Origin: DASXAI01 sp963728985
GTDB lineage: Bacteria > Actinomycetota > Acidimicrobiia > Acidimicrobiales > Ilumatobacteraceae
DNA length: 64,000 nucleotides
Reading direction: 5' to 3'
Assembly: GCA_963728985.1 (NCBI GenBank)
Contig: CAVSME010000011.1
Span: 13,404-77,403 of the forward strand
The translations under genes and the position numbers were made by a program. A model generated the notes under the pieces. The model was not told the origin of the DNA. It saw only the letters and a list, made by a program, of their open reading frames with translations, and ran no database searches. Within the stretch, counting starts at the first letter, position 1. Each line of letters begins with the position of its first letter. Positions 1 through 9,119 of this stretch are shown in pieces.

Positions 1-1
1 G

Positions 2-823
2 ACGGCGTGGCAGGCGCTCCCGGACGGCGTCGGCACCGTGCTGGCCATCGCCGGCGACGTCCGGGTGGCCGCCCAGGCGGGCCGGCTGCGGGCGTGGCGC
101 GGGCTCGACCCGATCTGGCAGGCCGAGGCCGGTCAGCCGAACCCGGCGGTGCCGACCATCCTCGCCGACGAGGTGCGGTGGGGTCCCTGCGCGATCAATC
201 TGCACACGGGCGCCGTCTCCGAGGTGCCATGGGCCCGGCCGGCAACGGGGTACGTGCAGACCGCCCATGCGTGGTCGCCGGACGGATCGATGGCTGTAGC
301 CGCCGGTCGCCGCGAGGACCCCGGCGGGTCGTCGCCCCCGGCGGCGGCCTGGTTGCTCGGCCCGTCAGGACCGACGACGCTCTGGTCGGGAGCCGACGTG
401 CCGCCCCTGGCCATGTTCGTCGACCCCCCGCTGGTCGTCGTCGGGCATCGGCATCCGGATGTCCACCGCCCCGACGGGACGCTGGTCCGATCGTTGGACG
501 GGGTGACCTCGGCGCAACGGATCGACGGCCACGCCGGCCGGCTGCTGGTGGTCGAGGCCGGCCTGCTGTCGGTCTGGGAGCCGAGTACGGGAACGCTCCT
601 GCGTCATGCGCCCGGCACGTGGGTGGACGCCTGCATCACGCCGGACGGCGAGACGGTGGTGGCGGCGGACATGGCCGGAAACCTCCACCGGCTGGCCGCG
701 ACAACCGGCGGGGGCGACGCCGTCGAGACGTCCGCCGATCCCGTCATCGGGGTGGCCACCGACGGCCAGACGCTGCTGGCGTCGTTCGCCCGGCTCCCCG
801 GCCTGCGCGTGCGCCCGCTTTGA
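2..823 (+). CDS. C-terminal part of a beta-propeller-like protein (5' end outside window)
   Basis: The reading frame is open from the left edge, so the start lies upstream and only about 273 residues are visible. The visible part has short repeating blocks of hydrophobic strands with AWSPDG, ITPDGETVVAADM and VATDGQTLLASF motifs, as seen in WD40/PQQ-like beta-propeller blades. No signal peptide, membrane segment or catalytic motif is visible in this piece. It ends just before a convergent alpha/beta hydrolase gene, with 24 bases between stops. The propeller assignment rests on repeat texture only. The full protein could carry an upstream enzymatic or ATPase domain that cannot be seen here. 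Confidence 0.55.
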   Translation, partial: TAWQALPDGVGTVLAIAGDVRVAAQAGRLRAWRGLDPIWQAEAGQPNPAVPTILADEVRWGPCAINLHTGAVSEVPWARPATGYVQTAHAWSPDGSMAVAAGRREDPGGSSPPAAAWLLGPSGPTTLWSGADVPPLAMFVDPPLVVVGHRHPDVHRPDGTLVRSLDGVTSAQRIDGHAGRLLVVEAGLLSVWEPSTGTLLRHAPGTWVDACITPDGETVVAADMAGNLHRLAATTGGGDAVETSADPVIGVATDGQTLLASFARLPGLRVRPL

Positions 824-847
824 GCCGGGAGCACGCGCTCGGGGCGC

Positions 848-1636
848 TCAGCGAGCGTGCGCCTTGGTCCAGTCGAGGACCTGGTCGGCGACCTCTTCCC
901 AGCCGGGCGCGCCGGGGAAGTGCGGCCGGTCGGGGAATTCGATGTACTCGGTCGTCGCCGTCGACTTCTCGTACTTGCGGGCATTTACCTTGCTCACGCT
1001 GGCGGGCACGACGTGGTCCTGACCGAAGCCCACCAGCAGCAGCGGCGCCCGATCCGTACGGAGGAAGTCGACCTTGGCGGCGGTGCGCGGGTTCAGATCG
1101 GCCGTCGCCCCCTCGAACAGGATGGGACCGGCGGCCGGGATGGCGTAGCGGTCGTAGTACGGCTCCGACTCCTCGAGCGTGAGGGTGTTCGTCATCGTGT
1201 AGTGGAAGTCCTTCAGCGTGTACGGCACCGCCTTGTGCCGGTTGCGCGGATCGCGCAGCACACCGAAGCTCGACTTCGCGGTGCTGAGCGGGAGACGGTG
1301 GATGCCGCGTGGTGGGGCGGCGGAGAGCCCGACGCCGGCGGCGCCGAGGCCGCGGTCGACCAGCAGTTGCGTGAAGAGCCCGCCGAAGGAGTGGCCGATG
1401 ATGATCGGCGGCTTCGGCAGGTCGCGAATGAACTTCTCGTAGTGGTTGACGATCTTGGTGATCGTCAGCGTGGCCAAGGGCGACGGGTCGGCGCGCACCG
1501 CGTCGACGTCGCCTTCGAGGCCGGGCCAGGACGGGGCATGCACCTCGTAGCCCGCGGCGGCGTAGCGCTCGGCGTACTTCTCCCAGCTGCGCGGCGTCAT
1601 CCACAGGCCGTGTACGAACACGATCGAGTCGGGCAT
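848..1636 (-). CDS. alpha/beta hydrolase
   Basis: A 262-residue alpha/beta-hydrolase-fold protein. It has the oxyanion motif HGLW near residue 9, the nucleophile elbow GHSFGG (Ser nucleophile), and late Asp/His candidates in GQDHVVP and RPHFPG. The start at 1636 (MPDSIVFVHG) is chosen because AGGAG lies about 7 bases upstream; an in-frame extension to 1690 has no such support. There is no signal peptide, so it is probably cytoplasmic. Substrate is unknown: the family includes esterases, haloperoxidase-like enzymes and C-C hydrolases. It is the last gene before the convergent propeller gene and is separated by 136 bases from the globin-like/BTAD pair, so co-regulation is not evident. Confidence 0.85.
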   Translation of the reverse strand: MPDSIVFVHGLWMTPRSWEKYAERYAAAGYEVHAPSWPGLEGDVDAVRADPSPLATLTITKIVNHYEKFIRDLPKPPIIIGHSFGGLFTQLLVDRGLGAAGVGLSAAPPRGIHRLPLSTAKSSFGVLRDPRNRHKAVPYTLKDFHYTMTNTLTLEESEPYYDRYAIPAAGPILFEGATADLNPRTAAKVDFLRTDRAPLLLVGFGQDHVVPASVSKVNARKYEKSTATTEYIEFPDRPHFPGAPGWEEVADQVLDWTKAHAR

Positions 1637-1772
1637 GGCTGTCTCCTGTCCGGGCGCGCGGCACCGGCGGGAAGGGGGTGAAGCTCGCACACTACCGAAG
1701 GCGGCGACAACCGCCGATCGTCACCAGCGACGGACGACTCGTCGAGTCCAGGCCGGCCGCAGGCTGTCGCAA

Positions 1773-2180
1773 CTATGGCGCGTCGTTGGCAAAGGGGGAC
1801 AACGCCTCAGCGGCGAGGACGTCGGAGAGCAGCAGCCACGCCTGGCACCAGGCCGCCTCGGCCCGGTCCGTCCACGTGGGCAGGCACTCGCGCGCCGCGC
1901 CCATCCACGCTCGGCCCTCGACGCCGAAGGAGGGCGCGGTGCACGGGTCGGGCCAACTCTCGCCGATGTCGCGGGCGCGGATGGCGAGGCGGCTCGGCGC
2001 CGTCAGCAGCCCGACCAGTTCCTCCACCGCCCCGAGCAACCACGCCGCCCTGAGTCCGGCCGCGGTCGGTGACCCGACCGTGGCCTCGAATCGTCGCGTC
2101 AGCGCCGCCAGCAGTGGAGCGCGATGTGAGCGGAGCTCCGCCCACGAGCGCTCCACCGCGACGAGATCCTCGGGTGTCAT
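1773..2180 (-). CDS. globin-fold-like small protein, proximal His apparently absent
   Basis: A 135-residue protein starting MTPEDLVAVERSWAEL, which resembles the A-helix start of bacterial globins. The later segment around GVEGRAWMGAARECL, followed by WTDRAEAAWCQAWLLL, resembles the G/H region of flavohaemoglobin-type globins. My alignment by eye puts Ser, not His, at the proximal F8 position (in DIGESWPDP), so haem binding is doubtful. The ATG overlaps the stop of the upstream BTAD regulator (ATGA), indicating translational coupling and a joint role, perhaps as a sensor or anti-regulator. Globin fold is inferred from pattern, not from a search. It could be another all-helical protein. Confidence 0.55.
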   Translation of the reverse strand: MTPEDLVAVERSWAELRSHRAPLLAALTRRFEATVGSPTAAGLRAAWLLGAVEELVGLLTAPSRLAIRARDIGESWPDPCTAPSFGVEGRAWMGAARECLPTWTDRAEAAWCQAWLLLSDVLAAEALSPFANDAP

Positions 2181-2983
2181 GCCGCGCCTGCCAGCGGCAC
2201 GAACCAAGGCGGCGCCGCGCCGAGGGCGTCGAGCTCGGCCAGCACCACGCGCTGGCGGCCCATCAGTTCGGCCAGTTCCGTGAGCAGCTCGCCGACCGGC
2301 GAACGGCGTGGGCGGTCGCGGGCGGGCGACTCGAAGCCCAACCCCCGATCGAGGACCCGCTCGAGGTGCTCGTACTCGTGCAGCGCAGCGGCGCCGGCGC
2401 CGGCGGCGAGGTGGCGGCGCACCAGTTCCACGTGCGCCTCTTCGTCGGTGGGGTCGAGCTCGGCCAGCTCTCGCCATTCGCCGGCCACCCGCAGCACGTC
2501 GAGGCGCCGCAGCCGCAGCAGCTCACGCCGGTCGGACGCCCAGTCCTCGTAGAGATCGCCGGGCAGCAGCTCGCCGCCGTACCACGCCAGCGCCTCGCGA
2601 GCGGCGGCCGGGTCGGACTCCCGCAGGGCGTCGCGGGCCAGCTGCTCGAAGACGATGGCGTCGACGGTCAGCTCCACGTCCGGGAACAGCCACACCACGT
2701 CGCCCCGCAAGACGATCGCGTCGGAGCAACCGGCTCCCTGGCGGGCGAAGTGCGCCGCCTTGTGCAGGCGGGGGGCGCAACGGGCCGGCGACTCGTGCGG
2801 CCAGAGCAGGTCCATGACCTGCTCGCGGTGCAGGTAGTGGCCGGGGGCGAGGGCGAGCACCTTGACCAGGGCCGCGGCGCTGCGCCGCGTCCAACCGCGA
2901 TCAGGGGTCCGGATGCCGTCCACGGCGACGCCGAAGCCGCCGAGGAGGGTGATGGCGACTGGCGTGCGCCCATCCGTGTTCAC
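2177..2983 (-). CDS. BTAD-containing (SARP-like) transcriptional regulator
   Basis: A protein of about 268 residues with an N-terminal OmpR/PhoB-type winged helix (ITLLGGFGVAVDG...RRSAAALVKVLAL) followed by a bacterial transcriptional activation domain (TVDAIVFEQLARDAL to AALHEYEHLERVLDRGLG). The last roughly 60 residues are a charged, helical tail. Such regulators usually activate adjacent biosynthetic or stress genes. GTG at 2983 is preferred because conserved sequence begins right after it; an in-frame ATG at 3040 would add 19 residues rich in Thr. A strong GGAGG-spaced ATG at about 3017 lies in a different frame. The stop overlaps the start of the globin-like gene. It lacks the NB-ARC/ATPase part seen in AfsR-type proteins. 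Confidence 0.85.
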   Translation of the reverse strand: MNTDGRTPVAITLLGGFGVAVDGIRTPDRGWTRRSAAALVKVLALAPGHYLHREQVMDLLWPHESPARCAPRLHKAAHFARQGAGCSDAIVLRGDVVWLFPDVELTVDAIVFEQLARDALRESDPAAAREALAWYGGELLPGDLYEDWASDRRELLRLRRLDVLRVAGEWRELAELDPTDEEAHVELVRRHLAAGAGAAALHEYEHLERVLDRGLGFESPARDRPRRSPVGELLTELAELMGRQRVVLAELDALGAAPPWFVPLAGAA

Positions 2984-3127
2984 TGACCTGGTGGTCGTGG
3001 TGGTGGTTCCGGTCCATGATTGCCTCCGATGTCGTTCCATGGCGGCATGATCCGCCCGCGCCGGCCCGCCCACATCGGGAGCCATTGCGTACGTCCGCTG
3101 CTGCACAGGGGCGGACGGCCTGCGTAG

Positions 3128-5770
3128 TCAGGCGTCGAGGGCGGCGGCCAGCTCCGAACGGCCCGTGATCCCGAGCTTGCGGTAGACCCGGGCGAGGTGG
3201 GTGTCCACCGTTCTGGTCGACAACCCGAGGTGGTCGCCGATGGCTCGGCTGCTGCGACCCCCGACCGCCAGCAGGGCGACTTCGCGCTCGCGGGCCGTGA
3301 GCGGCTCGACACCGGCACCCCGGGCCAGCACCGGCGTGTGCAGGCCCCCGGCCCGCTGGGCGAGCTCGAACGACCGCTGCTGGGCCGCCGTGGCCAGGCG
3401 CGACTCGACGCGGGCGCGATGGAGATCGGCCAGCTCAGCGGCGGCTTCGGCGGCCAGGCAGAGCGAGTCGATGGCCTCGTAGCGATCCACCACATCGGCC
3501 TGGGCGACGACGTCGCGCGCGACGAGCGCCCGAGCATGGTCGGCGTGGATGGCGGCGATCGGCCCGTCGATGCAACCGGCGAGAGCCTCCAGGCGGCCGA
3601 CGGCTTCGTGGGGAACGCCGAGCCGGACGAGATCGTGGAGCAGGGTGAGCTCGAAGATGTACATCTCGTCCTCGCGCATGGGGGCGATGGTGTCGCGGAT
3701 GTGCTGGCGGGCCGACATCAGATCGCCCTGGCAGGCCATGAGCCACGCTCGGGTCCGCTCCCGGGTCGCCACCGACGTGGCCACCGGACTGTCGCCCACC
3801 TCGTCGGCCAGCTTGAGGGCGGCCGCCGCCTCGGCGCACTCCCCGAGCAGCAGGTGGCCCTGGGCGACGCCGACGTGGGCCCACACCAGCGCGGCCTGCT
3901 GGCCCACCTTCGGAGCGATGTCGGCCACCTCGTGGAACCGGCGGATCGCCTCGCTGGCGCGCCCCGTGTCGCGGGCGATCTCGGCCAATGCCATGTCGAA
4001 CCACACCCACGCCCCGAGCGCGCTGGTCGCCAGCGCCCGGTCGGCGGCCGGCTCGAGCATCTCGCGCGCGGCGCGGAAGTGGCCGGCGTAGGCCAGGGCC
4101 CGGGCGGCGTTGCCGACGTGCTGGGCGATGCCCCGGTGGGCCACCCAGCCGGGCAACTCGGCGTGATCGACCACCGCCTGCTCGGCGATGGCCCTCGCCT
4201 CGTCGTAGCGCCCCACGCTGAGCAGCCCCACCGCCAGCGCCCCCGCCAACTCCACCCGAGTGCGGGCCGACGCCACCGGCCCGACCGCACTGGCGATGCG
4301 CAGCGCCTCGGCGGGGCGGCCGGCGCCGGCCAGCAGGCTGGCCCGCCGGGCGTCGACGGCGGCGATGGCGTCCGGATCGGTGAGCCGCTCGCGCGCCGCT
4401 TCGTGGGCCGCCAACGCGCCGTCGAGATCGCGATCGCCGAAGAAGCGGGCGTCGGCCAGCCGCTTGGCGAGGTGGGCGCGGCGGGCGTCATCGAGGTCCT
4501 CGTCCCACACGGTGGCCATCGCCCGCTCGATCTCGGTGACCTCGGCGTGCATCGAGTACGCCTCGACCAGCACTTCCACCCGGTCCACCGTGGCCACGCC
4601 GGCCGCCTCGGCGGCGTTCACGAGCCGGATGGCGAGGGCCGGGTCGCGCCCGGCCAGGGCCAGCCGGGCGGCGCCCAGCAACCGCTCGCACGGAACGGCG
4701 CCGCCGGAAGCCACCCGCCACAGCGCCACCGGCAGGACATCCTCCCGCCGCCGTGCGCCATGGGCCTCGACCATGTCGGCCAGCTCGCTCTGGATGCGGC
4801 GCAGGCGCAGCGGCGGCAACGCCGTGCGGAGCACCTCGCCGTAGAGCGGATGGGTGAGGCGGACCGCCGTGCGCAGCCCCGACGTGGTGACGGCGATGAG
4901 CCCACTGGCCTCCAACGCCTCCAGCGTGGCCCGGCCGTGGACGTCTTCGAGGTCGGCGAGGCCGAACCGCTCGCACACCGCCAGCAGCTCGAGCACGGCC
5001 AGGCCCGCCCGGGGCACGCCGGCCAGGTGTTCCGCCACCAGTTCGTCGAGTGCGGCGGTGGTGGGCAGGGGGCCGACCAGGTCCCACGCCCCGCCCACGT
5101 TGGCCAGCACGTCGCGCTCACGTGCGCCCCGGACCAGCTCCGTGAGCACCTGGAGGTTGCCTTCCGAGAGCCGGGCCAGCTCGGCGCGGGCCGTCGCCGA
5201 CACCGGGCCGTCGAGGGCCCGGTGCAGGAGGGCACCGAGTTCGTCAGCGCTGATCGGTCCGAGCTCCATGCGCACGAGGTGACCGTCACGGTGGAGCACG
5301 GTGAACTGCGCCGACGGGGTCCGGTCGGTGCGCACCGTCCCGACGAGGAAGATCGTCCTCGACACGACGAGGGGCACGAGCACGGCGACCGAGGTGTCGT
5401 CGAGCAGATCGAGATCATCGACGAGCAGCACCAGGCGGTCGTCGCCGGCCAGGCGGCGCAGCTCGGCGCGGGCGGCGTGGAACAGGCCGGTGCGCTCGTC
5501 GTCGCCGATCCCGAGGTCGGCGGTCAGGCGCGCCGGCAGCAGGTGGGCGAGCGCGCCGAGCGGGATCTCCCGGGTGGCGGGATGGCCCACCGCCCGCTCG
5601 ACGGGGCGGCCGCCCCGCTCGGCGAGGCGCAGCGCCTCCTCGGCCAGGCGCGTCTTGCCCACCCCGGCCGAGCCGTAGAGGATGACGCCGGCCCGCGCCG
5701 GATCGCGGTAGTGCCGGCCCAGCTCCTCGAGCTGGGCCGAGCGGCCGGTGAGCGGCCATGGAGCGATCAT
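3128..5770 (-). CDS. LuxR-family regulator with N-terminal AAA/STAND ATPase
   Basis: An 880-residue LAL-type regulator. Walker A is GSAGVGKT (residues 33-40) and Walker B is LVLLVDDLDLL. A long Ala-rich helical-repeat (TPR-like) middle follows. The C-terminal LuxR helix-turn-helix contains LTAREREVALLAVGGRS and LSTRTVDTHLARVYRKLG. The ATPase/repeat part typically senses a ligand or partner and controls DNA binding by the LuxR domain. The start at 5770 (MIAPWPLTGR) has GAGGG about 4 bases upstream; an open extension to 6025 is Arg-rich and unlike coding sequence. It sits between the BTAD regulator and the PIG-L/FAD pair on the same strand, so it may control that pair. Confidence 0.92.
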   Translation of the reverse strand: MIAPWPLTGRSAQLEELGRHYRDPARAGVILYGSAGVGKTRLAEEALRLAERGGRPVERAVGHPATREIPLGALAHLLPARLTADLGIGDDERTGLFHAARAELRRLAGDDRLVLLVDDLDLLDDTSVAVLVPLVVSRTIFLVGTVRTDRTPSAQFTVLHRDGHLVRMELGPISADELGALLHRALDGPVSATARAELARLSEGNLQVLTELVRGARERDVLANVGGAWDLVGPLPTTAALDELVAEHLAGVPRAGLAVLELLAVCERFGLADLEDVHGRATLEALEASGLIAVTTSGLRTAVRLTHPLYGEVLRTALPPLRLRRIQSELADMVEAHGARRREDVLPVALWRVASGGAVPCERLLGAARLALAGRDPALAIRLVNAAEAAGVATVDRVEVLVEAYSMHAEVTEIERAMATVWDEDLDDARRAHLAKRLADARFFGDRDLDGALAAHEAARERLTDPDAIAAVDARRASLLAGAGRPAEALRIASAVGPVASARTRVELAGALAVGLLSVGRYDEARAIAEQAVVDHAELPGWVAHRGIAQHVGNAARALAYAGHFRAAREMLEPAADRALATSALGAWVWFDMALAEIARDTGRASEAIRRFHEVADIAPKVGQQAALVWAHVGVAQGHLLLGECAEAAAALKLADEVGDSPVATSVATRERTRAWLMACQGDLMSARQHIRDTIAPMREDEMYIFELTLLHDLVRLGVPHEAVGRLEALAGCIDGPIAAIHADHARALVARDVVAQADVVDRYEAIDSLCLAAEAAAELADLHRARVESRLATAAQQRSFELAQRAGGLHTPVLARGAGVEPLTAREREVALLAVGGRSSRAIGDHLGLSTRTVDTHLARVYRKLGITGRSELAAALDA

Positions 5771-5853
5771 CGACCCTCGGTCACCGGGATGCCTCCGTCC
5801 TCTCGCTAGCCATCTCTGGCCGGCGAGTGTACGGATGCTCCCGTGATCGGGAT

Positions 5854-6612
5854 TCAGGTCGTGACGTTCGACCGCGGCGAGGCCGTGTGCAGTGCGGTGC
5901 TGGCGTGAGCGAACGCCTCGGTGGACCACCACCGGCGGTAGACGTCCTCGCCGACCAGATCGATCAGTGGCTGCACCTGGGAGGCATGGGCCCGAAGGGC
6001 CGCCATCTTCCGCTCGTGCAGCCACCCTTCGCAGCGGACGATGCCGGCCGCCTCGGCCGGCGCCGTCGACGGTGGCACCTGGTCACCGAAGACACCGACC
6101 CGTTCGTTCAGCTCGCCCCACTCCTCGTGGAACGTGGTCAGCTGGGTGGCGTACCACAGCTGCGCCGAGCGACCCCGCTGCTCCCACACAGCCGTCGTCC
6201 AGGCGGAGACGGCTCGGTGGTCGGGGTGGCCGGTCATGCCGTCGGGTCCGAACGTGACGATGGTGTCGGGTTGCACGGCGTCGACGATCCGACCGATGGC
6301 GTCGATGGCCACGGTCTCGGGCACGTCCAGGCATCGCCCGTCGGTGTAGCCGAGCCAGTGGTGCTCGTGCACACCGGCGGCGGCGAGGCTGGCGGCCAGC
6401 TCCCGGCGGCGGTGCCGGGCGAGCTTGGCCGGCGGCCACCGCTCCGGGTCGTTCGTGCCGTGCTCGCCTGGCGTTGCCGTGATGACGACCACTCGCTGGC
6501 CGGCGCGGCGGGCCAGAGCCATGAGACCGGCGGACAGGTACGCCTCGTCGTCGGGGTGGGCCCACACGCCGAGCAGGGTGCCGACCTCGTGGCCGGACAT
6601 GGACGCGGTCAT
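5854..6612 (-). CDS. PIG-L family N-acetylglucosaminyl deacetylase (cassette copy 1)
   Basis: A 252-residue LmbE/PIG-L-type zinc deacetylase. The metal/catalytic motif AHPDDE is at residues 18-23, and the later metal motif is GMTGHPDHRAVS. Family members remove acetyl groups from GlcNAc moieties, as MshB and Mca do in mycothiol chemistry or LmbE-like enzymes do in antibiotic pathways. The substrate here is unknown. The start at 6612 overlaps the stop of the upstream FAD oxidoreductase (ATGA), so the two are translationally coupled. A closely similar protein, again downstream of a homologous FAD oxidoreductase, lies at 21389-22108. No signal peptide is seen. Confidence 0.88.
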   Translation of the reverse strand: MTASMSGHEVGTLLGVWAHPDDEAYLSAGLMALARRAGQRVVVITATPGEHGTNDPERWPPAKLARHRRRELAASLAAAGVHEHHWLGYTDGRCLDVPETVAIDAIGRIVDAVQPDTIVTFGPDGMTGHPDHRAVSAWTTAVWEQRGRSAQLWYATQLTTFHEEWGELNERVGVFGDQVPPSTAPAEAAGIVRCEGWLHERKMAALRAHASQVQPLIDLVGEDVYRRWWSTEAFAHASTALHTASPRSNVTT

Positions 6613-7787
6613 CGTGAACCCCCAGTGACAGCCGGCTCGTCGTCGAGCCGGGCGATGGTCTCGATCTCGTCGGCCATGGCCGCGCTGAGCTCGAGGATGA
6701 GATCGACGATCTCGGCGTCCGTCCACCGCATGGCGGCGATCGTGTCGACGACGTCGAAGAGACGAAGCGACACACGGTTCCGGGTCTCGTGGAAGTGGTC
6801 GAAGGCGTCGGTCTCGGTCACGCCGTCCAGTGCGACGGCGGCGACGGCGCGCGCGACGAGCTCGGCATCGCGCAGCGCGTCGGTGAGCCCGTGGGCGCTG
6901 ATGGGATCCTTCCAGTACCCGGCGTCACCGACCAGGGCCCAGCCCGGGCCGTACGGCACGCGCATGTACCCCGTCACGCCGCCGAAGGTGCGCAGGCCTA
7001 CCGGCAGCCGGGCGGAGTGCAACCGGTAGGCCAGCGCGGGGGACGCCGTCCGCATGACATCGTGGAACACCTCGATGCCGCCCCGACCGATCCGGGCGGG
7101 GGTGGCGACGACGAAGACGCACGTCTGGTTCCCGTTCGTGGGGATCAGGCCGGCGCAGGCATTCGGGCGGAAGATCCACTCGTAGCCGTCCGTCTCCAGC
7201 TCGGGCCAGTAGCCGTAGATGCACGCGGTGGCGGCCGTGCCGCGCCGCTCGATGGGGGCGGCAACGGCATCGGCGATCGCCGAACGGAACCCGTCGGCAC
7301 CGATCACCCAGCGGGCACGGTGCTGCACGGCGCGGCCGGTCGGGTCCCGGCCGTTCACGCCGTCGACGCGACCGCGGGCGTCGCGGGTGACGCCCGTGAC
7401 CGTCGTGCCGTACTCGACGACGGCACCGGCGACGCGGGCGCCGTCAACGAGGATGGGGTCGAGCACGGTGCGGCGGGGGGCGTACAGGGCGTCGACGCCG
7501 CCGGCCGGCTTGACCGGCACCGGCACGCTGGCGCCGTCGTGGGTGAAGGTCGACACTCGCACCGCTGGCGTGCCGGCGGCGACGATGGCATCGAGCACGC
7601 CCCACCGGTGCAGCTGGAGCACGCCAGCGCGCATGAGCGCATGGGTGGAGAGGGTGTCCGCCCCGTAGCTGCTGCGGTCGACGACGAGGACGTCGAGACC
7701 GGCGCGCGCGAGGAGCATGGCGGTGGCCGCACCAGCGGCCCGGGCGCCGACGACAACGACGTCGTGCTGGGTGGATCGAGGGTTCAT
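6609..7787 (-). CDS. FAD-dependent oxidoreductase (PHBH/geranylgeranyl-reductase-like), cassette copy 1
   Basis: A 392-residue flavoprotein. The N-terminal dinucleotide motif is VVVGARAAGAATA (the usual GxGxxG appears as GARAAG), and an acidic/basic second-strand end DRSSYGADT follows. The second FAD motif is WALVGDAGYWKDP, with the conserved GD Asp. Layout matches group A monooxygenases and geranylgeranyl-reductase-like oxidoreductases, so it probably hydroxylates or reduces a small hydrophobic substrate using NAD(P)H and FAD. GAAGGA precedes the ATG at 7787. The 3' end overlaps the PIG-L start by four bases, and a flavin monooxygenase gene lies immediately upstream. The paralogue at 20102-21266 is broken. 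Confidence 0.88.
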   Translation of the reverse strand: MNPRSTQHDVVVVGARAAGAATAMLLARAGLDVLVVDRSSYGADTLSTHALMRAGVLQLHRWGVLDAIVAAGTPAVRVSTFTHDGASVPVPVKPAGGVDALYAPRRTVLDPILVDGARVAGAVVEYGTTVTGVTRDARGRVDGVNGRDPTGRAVQHRARWVIGADGFRSAIADAVAAPIERRGTAATACIYGYWPELETDGYEWIFRPNACAGLIPTNGNQTCVFVVATPARIGRGGIEVFHDVMRTASPALAYRLHSARLPVGLRTFGGVTGYMRVPYGPGWALVGDAGYWKDPISAHGLTDALRDAELVARAVAAVALDGVTETDAFDHFHETRNRVSLRLFDVVDTIAAMRWTDAEIVDLILELSAAMADEIETIARLDDEPAVTGGSR

Positions 7788-7805
7788 GTCAGTGTCCTTC
7801 CCGAC

Positions 7806-9038
7806 TCAGCAGGACGCGGGCTCGGGATGGCGCTGGCAGGCGATGCGGCCGGCGAGATGGGCAGCGTCGTGGCGAACGCCATCGATGAAGTTGGAGTCGC
7901 GGCGGTGCTGGAAGCGCTGTCCCATCACGTACACGCCCTCGACGGGCGTGACGCCGCGCCGCTGGATGATCTCGCCGCGCCCATCGATCACCGGGACCTG
8001 CAGCCACGGGTACGAGCGCCGGAAGCCGGTGGCCCACACGATCGTGCTGACACCGTCGAGACGGTCGAGGGGCTCGACCGTACGCAATCGGGCCGGCGAT
8101 TGGGCGGGCAGGACCTCGTCGCCGAGGCCATTGCTGGCGATGTGGGTCTCGATCTTGGCGAGGAGGCCGTCGAGCCGCTCGTCGGCGGCGGCGGTCGTCG
8201 TCGCGAGATCGTCGGCGAAGCGCAGCGACCCACCGTCGACGCCGGTCAGCCGGCCGGCGACGCGGACGCCGAGCCGCTGGAGCGCGGGCAGATCGACGTC
8301 GCGATGATCGGGACGGCCGACGAGCTGGAGGGCGCCTTCGGCGCGAGCGCGAGCCGGATCGCTGACCTCGTCGATGGTCCGGGCGAACGTGCCGATGCGC
8401 TCGAGCCACCACCAGATGTCCATGCCGCGGTAGCGCCGCGGGACCCGGCTGTGACGGCCCACCGCCAACACGACGTCACGGCCGGCCCGAACGAGCTCGT
8501 CGGCGATCTGCACGCCGCTGGCGGCGGCGCCGACGACGACCACCCGCCCGTCCGGAAGAGCCGCCGGGTTGCGGTACGTGTTCGACGTGACCTGGGCGAT
8601 GCTGGGATGCACCTGCCCGGCGAACCCGGGCACGCGGGCCTCGTCGCACCAGCCGGTGGCCAGCACGACGTTGCGGGCCCGCCACTCACCCGCTGACGTC
8701 TCCACCGCGAAGCCGCTGCCGCAGGCGCGCAGGGCGAGGACCTCCGCACCCTCCTCGATGGGCGCATCGAACGACCGGGCGTACGCGGTGAGGTAGTCGG
8801 CCAGCTCGTGCGCGCTCATGTAGCCGTCGGGATCGGACCCTTCGTACTGCCACCCCGGCAGCCGGCTGGCCCAGTTCGGGGTGAGGAGCCGCAACGAATC
8901 CCATGTCCGGCTGCGCCAGCGCTCGGCGGCGTGGCCTCGCTCGAGCACGACGTGGTCGATGGCGGCGTCGGTCAGACAGCGGCTCATGGCCAATCCGGCC
9001 TGGCCGGCGCCGATCACGAGGGTGTGGGTGGTGGACAC
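7806..9038 (-). CDS. flavin-containing monooxygenase-like NAD(P)/FAD oxidoreductase
   Basis: A 410-residue two-dinucleotide-domain flavoprotein. The FAD motif is VIGAGQAGLAMS near the N terminus, and the NAD(P) motif is VVVVGAAASGVQIA near residue 170. It has an ATG-type motif (VLATGW, IVWATGF) and C-terminal GVYVMGQRFQ. It resembles the CzcO/YdhS-type putative flavin monooxygenases and lacks the Baeyer-Villiger fingerprint. Start is GTG at 9038 with AAGGAG about 10 bases upstream. It is 18 bases upstream of the FAD oxidoreductase, so the order FMO - FAD oxidoreductase - PIG-L looks like one operon. Substrate unknown. Confidence 0.87.
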   Translation of the reverse strand: MSTTHTLVIGAGQAGLAMSRCLTDAAIDHVVLERGHAAERWRSRTWDSLRLLTPNWASRLPGWQYEGSDPDGYMSAHELADYLTAYARSFDAPIEEGAEVLALRACGSGFAVETSAGEWRARNVVLATGWCDEARVPGFAGQVHPSIAQVTSNTYRNPAALPDGRVVVVGAAASGVQIADELVRAGRDVVLAVGRHSRVPRRYRGMDIWWWLERIGTFARTIDEVSDPARARAEGALQLVGRPDHRDVDLPALQRLGVRVAGRLTGVDGGSLRFADDLATTTAAADERLDGLLAKIETHIASNGLGDEVLPAQSPARLRTVEPLDRLDGVSTIVWATGFRRSYPWLQVPVIDGRGEIIQRRGVTPVEGVYVMGQRFQHRRDSNFIDGVRHDAAHLAGRIACQRHPEPASC

Positions 9039-9119
9039 GGGAAACGGGCTCCTTCTGCGATGCCCCGCCGCGGTCCGGGCCGGCGTCGTTGCCGGCCGGA
9101 CCGTCAGCGGGTGGGGGGG

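Noticed and set aside
2995..3030. GGAGG followed by ATG (about 3017, minus strand) as the BTAD start
   Set aside because: The ATG is in a different frame from the BTAD coding sequence and that frame shows no domain; GTG 2983 or ATG 3040 are in frame. A frameshift here cannot be fully excluded.
3197..5809. Long plus-strand frame (870 codons) opposite the LuxR regulator
   Set aside because: Antisense shadow: rich in Gly/His/Gln/Arg without domain motifs, whereas the minus strand encodes Walker A and a LuxR HTH.
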